Below, piece after piece: positions 32,631 to 43,655 of a DNA stretch of 64,000 nt. The translations under genes were made by a program, and so were the position numbers. The notes under the pieces were generated by a model. That model searched no databases, was not told where the DNA came from, and worked only from the letters and a program-made list of their open reading frames with translations. Source of the DNA: Amoebophrya sp. A120. Taxonomy: Eukaryota; Sar; Dinophyceae; Syndiniales; Amoebophryaceae. Location: NCBI GenBank assembly GCA_905178155.1, contig CAJINV010000020.1, positions 992,001 to 1,056,000 on the forward strand, read 5' to 3'. Numbering within the stretch: the stretch's first letter is position 1; each line of letters opens with the position of its first letter.

Positions 32631-34270
32631 GATGGTGGAAGTAGTGTGGTCAACAGGTACTAGAGACAGGTTGGTAACAAGCTGGCTCAACAAGAAACTC
32701 ACGACGACACGGACAAAAGAGACCCACTTCGTTAAATGTCAATTCGCTCCGGCTCCCGGCGTCTCTTGAGGCGTTGCTTTATCTTATGAGCCCAAAAGGT
32801 GAGAAACAAAAACTCAAACACTCACAAACACAGCAGCCCTTCGTAAGGCTACCTTCAATCATACTACCACGCACTACCTCCACAAGCAATACTGTCACTC
32901 ATCTCTCAAAGAAAGAAAGGACATTGAAAGTCGCAAACCTTGATGCTATCGTCTGCTGTCTTCTGCTGAAGATTGCAAGTAAGGTGAAGTTCTTGAAGGT
33001 TCAGGCTCTTATCACTTTTGAAGGCAAGTTTCACGTAGTTTTTCTTTGCGTTGCTTCTCATGCCTCTCCCCCGTCTGTTTCAACAACCTGTTTCCGACTT
33101 TCGCCTCTGCCAGCTACAGAAACTGAAGCAGCGGCCTCGGTGTGGTTTCGTTCGGGTTTTTCGATTTTACTTTTTTTGCTTTTTTACACATGAAAAAGAA
33201 AATGAGGAAGATCAGATTTGAAGAGTGAGTTTCCAATTCCATTGATTTCGTGGTCCTCGTGCATGTCTCGCACATGAATCCCCGTGGGACGAGGGGACTC
33301 GTTTCCTCCTTGTGAAAAGACACATTCAACAGAGCTTGTCACTGTCTGGACACGACCACGACAAAGGCATCTGTATCAAAAAAGAGTAAAGTTAGACTTT
33401 CACTCAGCGGCCTAGTACGTAAATGATCACACACCTGTGTCGATAGCCTACCGCAATAGAAGCAGCTCTAATAATTTAAATTATTCGTTTGGTTTACGTT
33501 TTTTAGCCCATGATGCAGTTGCAGCCGCAGCCCATAGCTTTGAAAAAAGAAACAATTTTGTGCTTCTGTGTTTATTCGAAGACGTAGTTGTCGCATACGT
33601 ATTGGTTTTTCCCCACCGTTATCGCATCTTTGTCATCGGTTCTAACCCCTGGACCTGGTGGCACTCCCTAGCAAAATGTGACGTTGTTGTAAACGTAAAG
33701 ACATCTTCTACTTTGTGAAAAATTTTGAACGCTAGCATTTGCAGACACAATTAAACAGTACTTGATCAATACGGGTTTATAATATTTCTATTGCCGAAAA
33801 CATCGGTGTAGAAGTAGGGGTAGTTGTGTCGAAGTTGTGAAGTGTTATAATACGTCGTCGAAATGCATGCACAGCCAGAGCCGTCGACCGCGGTGTAGTG
33901 GTGCTGGCAGTGCAAGCGTAGCCCATTTGATTTCACAGCAGTCTTTATTTTCTTGAATAGCCCGGGAGTATTTCTATTTCATGCTGTTCAATACATGTTT
34001 TTTTTGTGTAGTTCTAGCTTCTTCATCCTAGTGCGACGACCTTCCATGCCAAAAACAACAAAACTGATGATCATCATCCATTTTCCAAAAATTTTACGTG
34101 GAGGGCAGAGTTGGTAGTTCGTTATTGCGTATAGATTTTGCTCACTGAAGCGAGATATAGCATTTCTTTACACCAGACCTGATAATGAGTATTTCATCCT
34201 TCCATCATCTTAGAAAAGTACTTCTACATCTACTTCGACTTCCTGCACTGAACCAGCATAAATCAGAATC
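32631..34270. other. Intergenic region without supported gene
   Basis: Lies between the ATG of the channel gene and the stop of the next gene. Relatively AT-rich, with short frames only and no introner. The channel promoter should be at its left side; no motif is recognised. Confidence 0.6.
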
Positions 34271-37200
34271 CTAGTTGGTCAGCAGGAGGGAAAACTTTGC
34301 ATCCTCCTTTTCCTCTTCCGTGGAAGACGTCGACATGGTCTTTTCCAGTTTGATGCTCCCCGAGGAAGAGTTGTAGTAGTAGCTGTCGTCATCACGATTG
34401 TTCCAGTAAGACTTTTTCCAGGAAGAGGAGCTGCAGCTGCAATTATTGTTCTCGTCTTCACCGTAGTAGAATTTGCTATTGCTGTGCTCGTCCTCGTCCT
34501 CGATCTGGTCCTCCGCAGAAATAGCCATCTGCTCCAGACGGGTTTTGGTCACCATTGGGGACGACGTCGAGTTCTTGTCGCAGACTGAACCGTAGCGGGC
34601 TTCGTAGATCATCTGCAGCTTCTCCGTTTCTTTCTTCAACAAATCCATTGCGGTGGTGCTCTTGGTGGTCTCCCAAGTTTTTAGTTCCGTTCGTTCATCA
34701 TTCTCGTGGTCGTGGTTGTCCGCATGTTCTTCGTCGTCGTCGAAGCCCGCAGTGGTGTAGGTGTGCGACATGGTCGTGGTAGCGTTGTTATACAGGTTGC
34801 TGCAGCTGTTCCTGTTGTAGTTCGACGAGGATGAATAAAAGCTGTCGCAAGTGTTGTTGTAGTTGTCCCGCTCTACTTGGGGCTCCTGCATGTAAAATTT
34901 TTTGTCACCGTAGTTGTACAACCCGTAGCTGTCGCTGCACATCATTCCGGGCAGCACGGCGGATGTCGCCGCCGGGGGGACCGCCGTTACGAATTCTACT
35001 TCGTCCGCAGTGACCTCCACTTCGTTTTCCTCCTGAACCAGCACGTAACCATCCTCAACCAACGGAAAGGATTTGCAGTAGTTTTCCCCAAACAGCGCAT
35101 CGTCCTCCGGCCGCGAAATGGTGTGCGACCACAACCTATGCATTGCAAAAGTATCGAACTCGTACTGACTGCAGTAATGTCTTACAAATCTCTCTCTCAA
35201 GCGGGTGCATCTGCGTTCACAAATTTCATTTGTATATGCTGAAGATGAATTCATTGTTTTCACACGATAGCGATATTTCTACCAAGTACGATACTTTTGC
35301 ACAGGATACAATCGCAGCGCAACCTTGATCTTCGTCTTCAACGAGGTCTTCAGGGGGTCCTGAGGTTTTGGGAGTATGATTTTTCAATGATGTTGAACGA
35401 TTTTTATACTTTTGAATCTCTGGCGCCACGAATCATGAAAAGAAGCGTGAAACTCACGAAACTCAAGCTGTAGTACGAAGATCCCGCCCATACAACTAAG
35501 TACCTGCGTCCTCTCCTCTACTAACATGTGGTCTTCGCCCATGTGAATCGGGGATTCCTGGTAGGAGTATGCAACACAAATTTCCCGCACATGTACAAAA
35601 TGCATGACAAACTTCGCTAACTTTGAGTGTCAGACTTGTCATGCTGATTAAGATTGAGGGCAAGTTTTGCCATGAAGAAACTGCATTTGTACAACGTGTA
35701 CAGGAAATTATTTCCTGTGGATAAGGAGCGGTCCGACTCCGAGACCATCATCATCGGCGTCACGTCCCACAGCTCGATCCGCGCGCCCTCCAACCGGTCG
35801 GCGCAGGTCGCGTAGCGCCAGCCACCGCGTATGGGACTCTCAAACGTTACATTCTCAACTGTTACATGAATCTGTCATGCAGAAGCACCATCATCATCCA
35901 CTCGATCAAGCTGCTTGGCATGACAAATTTGCCCAGGGCTAAACAGCGCCTAAATCTGTGCGGAGTTTGTAATGCTACAGGCGCAATCTCCTCCCTTTCA
36001 CTTTTCCCATTCTTGCATCACAAATCCATGTAACAGCTGAGAATGTAACAGTTGAGAACGCCATACCGCGGTGCGAGGAGTTGTAGATCTTCACCTTTCG
36101 GTATGCATTGCAAATATGTCTGGGTCTGGAAGAATGCAAGATTTGTCATGCTTGTCTGGCATGACTTTTAACTCTGTGATGCTTAGGCGCGAAAAGACGC
36201 TCTTTCCTGTCATGCAAAAACGAAGCCTGCCATGCGGAATACGCAACACACGGGAGCCCAAAAACTTGTCATGCTTGGTCACCCATTGCAGTGAGCTCAT
36301 TATTCACAGAGTTGCATCACAAGTTTCCAGACCCAGACATTTTTGCAATGCGTATTCGGAGGGGCGGGGTCTCGATCTCCTCCTGCGCGTTCGCGGTCAT
36401 CTCGCTGCATCCAAGAAAAAAACGTTGTCCTTAGTGTAAATTCATGATGCGCAACATGCAAGATGGTTGCGTCTGTCATGCTTGGCGTGCATCGTAGGGT
36501 CCATTCATGGGCGTTTTCCCGTACTATCTGCGCATGACAGGTTTTTGCTGTCATGCGAGAGATATTTGTCATGCTAATCCTCCAAGAATAAAGTTACACC
36601 TACAACGTTTTTTTCTTGGATACGCTGGAGAGCTGCTTCAGTTTCCACATTCTCTGTCGCTCCCGCTGGGCAAACAGCAACGCCTGCTGCTTTTCGTACG
36701 CATGTTCCCACTCGCAAATCTGCGACACGTTGTCCCCGCACTGGAAGTATCGTGTGCAAAAGTATCGTATTCGTATGAGTGCAAGTCTTGCATTGCAAAT
36801 CTTTGTCTTAAGGCAAATCTGCATTACAAATTTCATTTCTCACGCTGAGGAGATTTGTAATGCATTTATACGAGTACGATACTTTAACTTTTGCAATTCA
36901 TAGGAAGTAGCCCAATTCGCGGTGCCGGGTGGGCGGCGGCGGGATGATTCCGCTCGGGTTCTGTATGGCGTTGTCAAGAAACGTTACATGAAGTAGACTT
37001 CTTGCTAGGCAAAATTCCGTATGACTCTCCATACGTTGGTTCTTGAGGCTGCTTCGCATGACAAGTTTTATTTTCCACGCCGCGCTCAATAGCATTGCAA
37101 TCCTTGCGGCCGAGTCTGTAATGTAAGACACGCAAGCTCCTGGTGCTCGTTGTGCTAACCCTGTTCACTCGTCTTGATGTTGCTACCCTTGCATCACAAA

Positions 37201-38464
37201 GTGGTCACGCGAGAGCGAAGATCACTGTAACGTTTATTGAGAACTACCCCATATCGCGGGGCACCCAAATCTGGCAGTCCGGGAAGGGAATCGCGCCAAA
37301 GAGCGAAAAATCCGGACTATTCCCTGAAAATTAACCATCCCCATCCAATTTGCCATGCAAAACATGTAGCAATTTAAAGAAAGTCTGTGTCTGTCATGCA
37401 AAAAGTGGATGGGGTGGTTATTTTTCAGGGAATACGGGTGGTCTTCGTCTAACTGGACGATTACCCCCGGGAAGGCATCAACCAAAAAAGTGAGCTAAAG
37501 CTAACGCTACCGGTCTTTTTACAGATCGCAGTCCTCATGGTGCACGATCTGGAGTAGAAGTGTTGCCTAGAGCGGATGCTTCGCTATACCAATTTTTCAG
37601 GTATGTTGTTTTAGTTTTTGCATGCGTTAATACTGCGTTGCAGATTCATCCGACAGCGATATCACTATAGCTACGCTTTCGCTTCCGATAGGAGGCGAAG
37701 GGAGAGGATTTCTCAATGGTAAAGCGGATTTTGAGCCACGCCGGGCCGTCTACGTGGGCAGTGTGGTTCATGGTTGGCTGCCCGCTCTTATCCACAAAAA
37801 AAGACCCAGCGCCAGCACCCCGATCGATTTTTGCATGACAAGCACAGGACTTTATGAATGTTTTGCATGGCAACTTGGATGGGGATGGGTCTTTTTTTGT
37901 GGGTAGTTTTCGTCCTTCTCGCCGGTCAGCACATTGCTCGCACAGTAACGGCATCCATTGCAAAAGTATCGTGCCCATACTGAAATCGCAGCCATGCACG
38001 ACAAGCCAGGTTTTCGCTTTCTGCCCGAGTCTGCATAAAGAGTCCCACTGCAAGTTTTCTTCTTGAGGAAATCAGATACGTCATGCGGGTTAATTTTATC
38101 GAAGCAATTCTACTGCGATGCTTTTGCAAGGCATACGCGGTTGGTGTTCGCGCGGTGGGTGGACGACTGCCACACGGTGGTCGAAGGCAGGGAGCAGATG
38201 TTTTTCCCTTTCGGGTCGTAGAGCTTGATCTGACTTCATCCACAAAAAAAGACCCAACCCAATCCGCTTTGTCATACACAACATGCGCAGGGCCTGCGCT
38301 TGCCATGCAGAAAATGGATGGGGGTGCTTTTTCCTGGATAGATTTAAGTGGAGCGGCTTATTCTTGCCGCTGGGCTGCACGATAAGAAACTCATAAGATT
38401 TCGTGTTGGATTCCGTGAAGGGCACCGCCAGCCCCATCTTGCTGTTGTTGTTGGAGCAAGACAT
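34271..38464 (-). CDS. Protein of unknown function, possible galactose-binding-like N-terminus
   Basis: I build about 14 exons and 630 residues from ATG 38464 to TAG at 34271. Eleven introns are introners; those at about 37.49-37.65 and 35.41-35.50 kb look conventional. The first exons read NTKSYEFLIVQPSGKNKP, IKLYDPKGKNICSLPS and later GPAWLKIRFTIEKSSPF. The spacing of an IxLYDxxGxxI strand, a QSSTH-like segment and a PAWLxIxF strand recalls discoidin/F5-8C galactose-binding folds, but this is a weak resemblance that needs a profile search. The middle has FGAIPFPDCQIWVPRDMG, a Gln-rich helix and GGWRYATCADRLEGARIELWD. The last 290 residues are low-complexity, rich in Asn, Ser, Tyr and acidic residues. 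Exons as short as 36-50 bases make this one of the most introner-dense genes here. Confidence 0.7.
35137..35308. mobile_element. Introner element, family F1
   Basis: F1 ends; flanks CAACC and CAATC (4 of 5). Precedes the long last exon. Confidence 0.88.
35568..35723. mobile_element. Introner element, family F14 (single copy here)
   Basis: Inverted ends around AATTTCC, then a GTAC-rich stretch and CAAA-TGC. Duplication AGGAG. Confidence 0.88.
35830..36065. mobile_element. Introner element, family F4
   Basis: Ends contain CTCAAACGTTACATTCTCAA and inverted partner GTTCTCAACTGTTACATTCT. Duplication CCGCG. Removal joins KIYNSSHRG to GWRYATCADR. Confidence 0.94.
36102..36344. mobile_element. Introner element, family F2
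   Basis: F2 ends, duplication TTCGG; right terminus CGTA instead of CATA. Confidence 0.93.
36408..36622. mobile_element. Introner element, family F7
   Basis: Ends CATCCAAGAAAAAAACGTTG and partner TATCCAAGAAAAAAACGTTG, nearly perfect. Duplication CGCTG. Confidence 0.94.
36748..36902. mobile_element. Introner element, family F1
   Basis: F1 ends, duplication GGAAG. Removal joins RHRELGYF to QCGDNVSQIC. Confidence 0.94.
36964..37253. mobile_element. Introner element, family F15 (F4-related, single copy here)
   Basis: Ends GTTGTCAAGAAACGTTACA and partner GTTCTCAATAAACGTTACA. The flanks TTCTG and TCGCG are poorly matched. Removal approximately joins WVPRDMG to AIQNPSG. Confidence 0.82.
37318..37434. 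mobile_element. Introner element, family F5 variant
   Basis: Ends TATTCCCTGAAAATTAACCA and partner TATTCCCTGAAAAATAACCA, then the CCATCC core shared with F5. The flanks CGGAC and CGGGT match at 3 of 5. Confidence 0.85.
37789..37905. mobile_element. Introner element, family F5
   Basis: Ends TATCCACAAAAAAAGACCCA and diverged partner TACCCACAAAAAAAGACCCA. The flanking duplication is not clear. Confidence 0.85.
37952..38135. mobile_element. Introner element, family F1
   Basis: F1 ends; left terminus CATCC. Flanks AACGG and CGCGG are partly matched. Confidence 0.85.
38237..38340. mobile_element. Introner element, family F5
   Basis: Ends CATCCACAAAAAAAGACCCA and partner TATCCAGGAAAAAGCACCCC. Flanks GACTT and GATTT (4 of 5). 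Shortest copy in the window, 104 bp. Confidence 0.86.
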
Positions 38465-38551
38465 CTTTATTTTGCACTTCGTTTCTTGTTTGCCTGCTAT
38501 AATGAGATGACGGCAAGCCCAAGTCGTCTGTCAGGCAATCGTCGTTTTATT

Positions 38552-38648
38552 GCTAGCACAGATCAACATACTCCAGAAACTTGCTTGAGCTAGCACAGAT
38601 CAACATACTCCAGATAAAAATGGGCAACTCCAGAAACTTGCTTAAGCT
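38552..38648 (+). repeat. Short imperfect direct repeats
   Basis: The stretch CTAGCACAGATCAACATACT occurs twice about 36 bases apart, and CTCCAGAAACTTGCTT occurs near 38571 and 38629. They lie directly upstream of the gene starting at 38464. Confidence 0.85.
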
Positions 38649-39050
38649 AAACCTAGTACCCTCCACTACGTTGCTGGTGGTGCGCCCTCTCGTTTCTTGT
38701 TTCTTTTCTCTGACTCTCAACAAAGTATTCTTTTATCGCGTGGTGGTTGAGCACCAGATATAGACAACGTAGTGATAACGCAGACCTCGAGTAGACACAT
38801 GGAAGACAACATCCATGCACCATGAAGAACATCCAACGTCACAATCACGTCCTAGTGTCCGTCACGTAAATAACCGGGCCAACGAGGAGTGATTCCTGCG
38901 TAGGTATTATCTTGATTTTTGTTTGCTTGTTCTCGTGTGTCAGGTGTCGCGCAGCCGACAAAGTGAAAAAGCATGCTTTTTGGTTCTCCATTCTCGGTGT
39001 TGTCTAACTTTAGCTTTGCATCAGCCTCCCGATCTTCCTTCCATGATCTA
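38640..39050 (+). repeat. 5'-flank duplication, copy A
   Basis: Diverged collinear copy of 42410-42780. Shared blocks include CTAA-CTA-CCCTC, GTTTCTTTTCTCT, CACAATCAC, GTTTGCTT, TCTCGTGTG and GCCGACA followed by AGTGAAA. It sits 180-590 bases upstream of the gene at 38464 and may hold its promoter. Confidence 0.75.
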
Positions 39051-39183
39051 CATCGGTAGTAAAAACGAAGATCACGACGACGACCCCACCTCCTACACCG
39101 TCGAGATAGAAGGCCGCGTCTGCAGGCTTTCGCTCGCGTCCTTTGCGGTTATTGATGCCCTCCACATTCGTCATGTGACTAGG

Positions 39184-41582
39184 TCATTGGTGACCTCGTT
39201 CTCGTCTCGCCCTCGCACGAGCCTTAGGGCTTTTACCACGACTAGTTGTGTGCGGGTGCTTTTTATCGTTATGACGCTCCTTGTCCGGCTTGTTATGACC
39301 TTTAGGCTCGTCGTCCTGTTCCGTGTGCTTGTGGACGCTCTGCACGACCTTGCTGTTTGCGTTGACAAACGGCACGCCAAGTCTTCTTCGCCGAAGGCGA
39401 AATGGCATTGGTAGCCAGTCTATCAAATGCAAATATGTCTGAGTCGGGAAGATCGCAGGACATGGTTTGTTGGTTGGGTAGCGCTACAAGACTTGTCATG
39501 TGTTGGTTGGGTTGCGCCACTAGGGTAGGTCTGGAAGATCAGAAGACTTGTCATGGAGGTTTTCCATGAGCCATCAGCTCTGACATACATAACCTAGCAT
39601 GACAGAATGGCAATGGGCGGAGTCTCCATCTCTATCATGCCTCTCCTGCATGAAAAACTGACCCTCGACTTTATTTGGTAATCATGCAACACAGATTTTT
39701 GCACCATCCAGAGGTAGCGTGACAAGTTGCAGTGTTCCAGACCCAGACATATTTGCAATGCAAACTGTCACTTTGCCCTCGTCGTCCTGCAGGGGCACTG
39801 TAAGGCAGCACTGGGAGGAATACAGGGGCAACTCGATGTGCCTGTGATTGACTTGATGCTCACGCAGCTGCTGCACTGCACTGGCAGAGTCCTGGTTGTG
39901 GTCTTTCTTGTGGTTGGGGTGGATGTGCCTGCCCATGCCGCATAGTTCACAAGTTTTCGGATGCGGATGGTGGGACAACGTCTTTTGGACGTGGATGACG
40001 AGCGTGCAACTGAATTTAGAAAATTCAAACTTGTGTGAACCGTGGGGGTACTATCGACAAAAAAAGACCCATCCCCATCCAATTTGTGACGAGTCAAAAC
40101 ATGCGCGCAGCCAAGTGTTTGTCATGCAAAAAAATGGATGGGGGCGGGTTCTTGCTTCTGTGGATATATGGGTCTCTGCGGAGGTTTGATGAATATCCTT
40201 CCCGGGTTTATCGATGAATAAATGATTCGGCCCGGTGCCTGCTTGGATCGTCACTTTCTCGTTGCCGATTTCTTCGAAGAAGTGGTTGTGGTGGTTCATT
40301 TGTACGTCTTTGTTATTTGTAGTTGCAGACGTGACGAAATAAGGAATACTGTCCTTCTCGCTGAAGATGTCCATGTCGAACGATGATGTTTTCTCGTCAT
40401 AATGGAAAGAACTATCCCGTTTCTGATGCCGCGCAACATGTTCTTGTGCAAACCTGAGAAGGTCATTTGCGTGATTTTCCATTGCTGCCGCCCACGTTTC
40501 TGCCATTGTTGCAGCTGGTTTAGCTGCGACGTCGTGTCCTAGAGAGTGGTGCGCCGCGTTTTTTCCAGCACTACTTTGGGCACCGGCAGAAGAAATCCTG
40601 ATGTGATGCCTACATGTGCATTTCCACGCGTCGTTTAGCGTCATTTTCCGTGTCGTATGAGGACGACCGCGGCAGCGGAGTCTATCCTTCTGATTGACAC
40701 TGTCATATTGGCGCACTGGGAATGGTTTCAAATGAACTTTCCCCGGAAAGGGATTGCTCTCCGTGAAGCTGATGCTCGTCATCAATTGTGTAGCATGTAG
40801 TGTCATCACATTTGCATCCTGCGCGTTGTGTATTTTCCCGTCGCCACGACCTTCTTTATCGTCAATAGGTGTCTTTTTCAAATCTAGCGGCTGCACGTGG
40901 TACTGCAGTTCGTGTGGATGAAGGGTGCTGTACTCTGTTTTTTGCTTGAACACCTGATCCCGTTTGGAGTTCCAAGTCGAGCAGTCACAAGAGCAGGCAA
41001 CTTCCCCGGTCGTGGTGTCGCCACTTGAGGTAGAAGTTGGCAGCAACCCCGATTCGCACTCGCCCTTCTCAAGCATCGTGGCCGCATCTTCTGCCGCATC
41101 GAATGCAAATATGTGATCTTGGTTTGGAACATGATCGGGAGAGTTGTGTATGCAAATCGGACCCACGAAGATGCCCGTGATCCTCCACGCTCTAGCATCA
41201 CAGCTTTTATTGCGATGAAGGGTCGTTCCTCATCCAAATCCTGCATGTGAGTAAATACCCCCTTCAACCGGTCGAAACTAACATTCTGAGCGGCTGGTGT
41301 TGCTCATGCAATGCAGGTTTTGGAGTTCTTATGATTGACAGTTAGCATCACAAGTCCCATTCTTTTCAGAGGACCCAGACACAGTATTTGCAATGCATAT
41401 GCCGCTGCCGCCGCGTCCTCCCGCAGCTCGGCATCGTTCATCCCCTCGTCCACATCTAGTTCTGCGGCAGCTGGTGGTTCAGACATGATGTCCACAGCTG
41501 CGTCCTCCTCCTCCTCCGCACCAACAGCATCCGAGCTCGACAACTCCTCGGCGCCGCCGGCGCTTTCGCTTTGCTCGTTCAT
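39184..41582 (-). CDS. Acidic/His-rich protein of unknown function
   Basis: Exons 41582-41400, 41096-40167, 40051-39765 and 39420-39184. ATG at 41582 begins MNEQSESAGGAEE, an acidic Ala-rich tail. Removing the introner at 41097 fuses AAAAAEDAATMLEKGE exactly in frame, which supports both the start and the frame. The second exon is Thr/His-rich with WKCTCRHHIRIS and NHHNHFFEEIGNEKVTI. The third exon has HPHPKTCELCGMGRHIHPNH, a Cys/His cluster that might bind metal, then HIELPLYSSQCCLTVPLQDDEGKV. The last exon is basic (KARARARRERGHQ-stop). I recognise no family. The final exon frame is chosen on composition and is less sure than the rest. Confidence 0.6.
39421..39764. mobile_element. Introner element, family F2, enlarged
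   Basis: F2 ends; right terminus GCAAA instead of GCATA. Flanks CAGTC and CTGTC (4 of 5). Larger than other F2 copies because a GTTGGTTGGGT-containing segment is duplicated inside. Confidence 0.86.
40052..40166. mobile_element. Introner element, family F5
   Basis: Left end TATCGACAAAAAAAGACCCA, right partner degenerate. GGGT, not a clean 5-mer, flanks both sides. The downstream frame reads YPHGSHKFEFSKFSCTLVI. Confidence 0.83.
41097..41399. mobile_element. Introner element, family F2, degenerate ends
   Basis: Left end ATGCAAATATGTGATCTTGG is an altered F2 end, and the right end is also changed (GACCCAGACACAGTATTTGC). Duplication TGCCG is still perfect. Confidence 0.9.
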
Positions 41583-41583
41583 G

Positions 41584-42180
41584 TTAGTTCTTGTTGGCCA
41601 TCTGCGCTTCCGCGGTACTACTTGTAGCGGGGATCGTCATGATCCGGGGTCGTTGATTGGCTGTCGACGTCGCAGCACCATCGTCCGGCGCTTTAGTGTT
41701 CAACATGCTCACCACCGCTTGGTCAATGCCGGAGGTGTCGGTGCTGCTGTCTGGGGTCGGATTCGACGCTGCGTCCTCGATATCGATTTGGCCTTCTGCA
41801 TCATGTTTTTGCGGGGTGCTTGTTCCACTTGTGCTCGTGGTCCCCGCATCATCCGCACCAGCCGGATTGGGATTGTTTTTGTCTCCGGTGATGTACAGCA
41901 TAGTAGTGCTCCCCGTTGCTGGGTCCGAAGCCGAATCCTCGTCCGGCTGCTCATCCGTCGTGGCATCCTCGGTCTGTACCTCTGCATCAGCAGGGACGTG
42001 AGTCGCGCTCCAACCGCCGCCCTCTCCCCCTACTTCTCTCCCCAGGCTCATTTCGGCGCCGCGTGCTCCGCGCCCCATTTCCTCTGCTAGCGCAGATGAT
42101 GACGAGGTAGAGGTAGTTGTACCCCCCGCCAAGAAATGCAACGACAGCCACAGTGTGGTCCTAGCCGCTGAAATGAACAT
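41584..42180 (-). CDS. Putative secreted Ser/Thr- and Asp/Glu-rich protein
   Basis: An open frame extends up to 42375 but has no ATG before 42180. From that ATG the protein is 198 residues. It starts MFISAARTTLWLSLHFLAGG, a good signal peptide, followed by a low-complexity acidic Ser/Thr/Ala/Asp-rich region with no cysteine framework or known domain. TAA at 41584-41586 is separated by one base from the ATG of the next gene. An upstream exon cannot be excluded, because the frame is open to 42375. No introner is present. Confidence 0.5.
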   Translation of the reverse strand: MFISAARTTLWLSLHFLAGGTTTSTSSSSALAEEMGRGARGAEMSLGREVGGEGGGWSATHVPADAEVQTEDATTDEQPDEDSASDPATGSTTMLYITGDKNNPNPAGADDAGTTSTSGTSTPQKHDAEGQIDIEDAASNPTPDSSTDTSGIDQAVVSMLNTKAPDDGAATSTANQRPRIMTIPATSSTAEAQMANKN

Positions 42181-43655
42181 AGCCACCACAGTGGCCGCTG
42201 CAACACTGTTTGCACGAGCGCGCTGTCGCCTGCCTCGCGGTCCACCTCCATCATCTTTTAATAGCGATGATAGAAGCTGCAATATGGCTAGAGCTCCACG
42301 TCGCTGGCTACCCGTTCGGGTTTTCTCGAAGGCGATGAAGCGAGTGCAACTACAACCAGATTCTTGCTCGTGCAAATTACCAGAGTAAACATCAAGGACT
42401 ACATCTCACGTATTGGGCTAAAACTACCCTCGTTGGTCACTACATTGCTGCGGTGTCGTGTCTTCTCCTTTTTCGTTTCTTTTCTCTCTCAAACTAAGGT
42501 GGTGTGCTCATCATGTAGCAGAGGCTGCCCGGGACGAGAAAACACAGTGTACATCCAACATGGAGGACGATGATCAAAAGTCGGTCAGAAACACAATCAC
42601 ACCCACCTAACGCAAGCGAGGCTGGCAAGCGCAAAAAGTGACTTGTGCGTATTTTATTTTTTCCGTTTGCTTCTCGTGTGGAGCCGACAGACAGAGTGAA
42701 ACATGTATTGCTTGTAGCTCAGTTATTTCGGTTCTCGTTCGAACTTAAGCTCTACCCCCGATCTTACATCTACTGCATCAGTTTTTCTACTATTGCTAAA
42801 ATTGTTTTTCATTCATCAATTTCAATTTGATAAAAGGGATGTGCACTACAATCAAGAAGCATCGAGCGGTCCAGCTCGGAGCTCCGAAGAAGTTCCAGAG
42901 ATGACTCGGTCTGCTTTTGCGAAGAGCGCATTTCATGATTGTCCCGAGGTAATAACAAGCCCGAAAGTCGTACTAGTAGAGTCAACAGACAAGAAGTGGT
43001 CCCTGCTGGACTACTAATCCGCAAACTCGCGCTTGTTTGAAGAAAAATTTTACAAGGTGTCGAGACCATGACCAGCATATCAGACCGGAAAAAAAATCTT
43101 CATCTTCCAGTTCGATTCATCAAAAACTAAGAGTCCTACTTTGTCTTTTATTGGTGAACAAATTATACAACAGGTTTAGCCGTACTGTTTTTACCTGGAG
43201 GCTCACAAATAAAGAACTTTAATACGTTTCTACACGAAGAACTTGAACTGCAGCCCACATAATTGTTCAATCTTAAAACCACTACCATTCATTTCCGAAG
43301 CTCTACGACCAGCACCTGCACCAGCAGGCCGGAATGTAAGTTTATTTTCCTCAATTATTTCATTTATCGGTGAAAAAGGTATTAAATCAAGAAGTGATGC
43401 AAACGGATTCATTTTTGTGTGTTAATGTCGTCATCGACGTGCTTGACTTCTCGTGTCATTGGATTCATTATCTAGAACAAAATAGAAGTGAAAAAAAAAG
43501 TATAAAAAATATTGACCCCCCGCGGCCTTATCCTTGCCATCATCGCTGAAAGTTGAAATCGCGTTCCTCTCGATCTCGTTCCTCTCCTCGCGTGCACCTT
43601 CTTGTTCAATCTTCCACAGGAGAAAGATCTTCAGGTCCCGAATTTTTCAGCCTCG
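42181..43655. other. Intergenic region without supported gene
   Basis: Contains the second copy of the duplicated 5' flank at 42410-42780 and then AT-rich sequence without credible coding frames. No introner. Confidence 0.55.
42410..42780 (+). repeat. 5'-flank duplication, copy B
   Basis: Collinear, diverged partner of 38640-39050 in the same orientation, upstream of the gene starting at 42180. Alignment by eye only. Confidence 0.72.

Noticed and set aside
42711-42752. tRNA-like boxes (TAGCTCAGT followed by GTTCGAA)
   Set aside because: The boxes are too close together, the arms do not pair into a cloverleaf, and the stretch belongs to the duplicated 5' flank.
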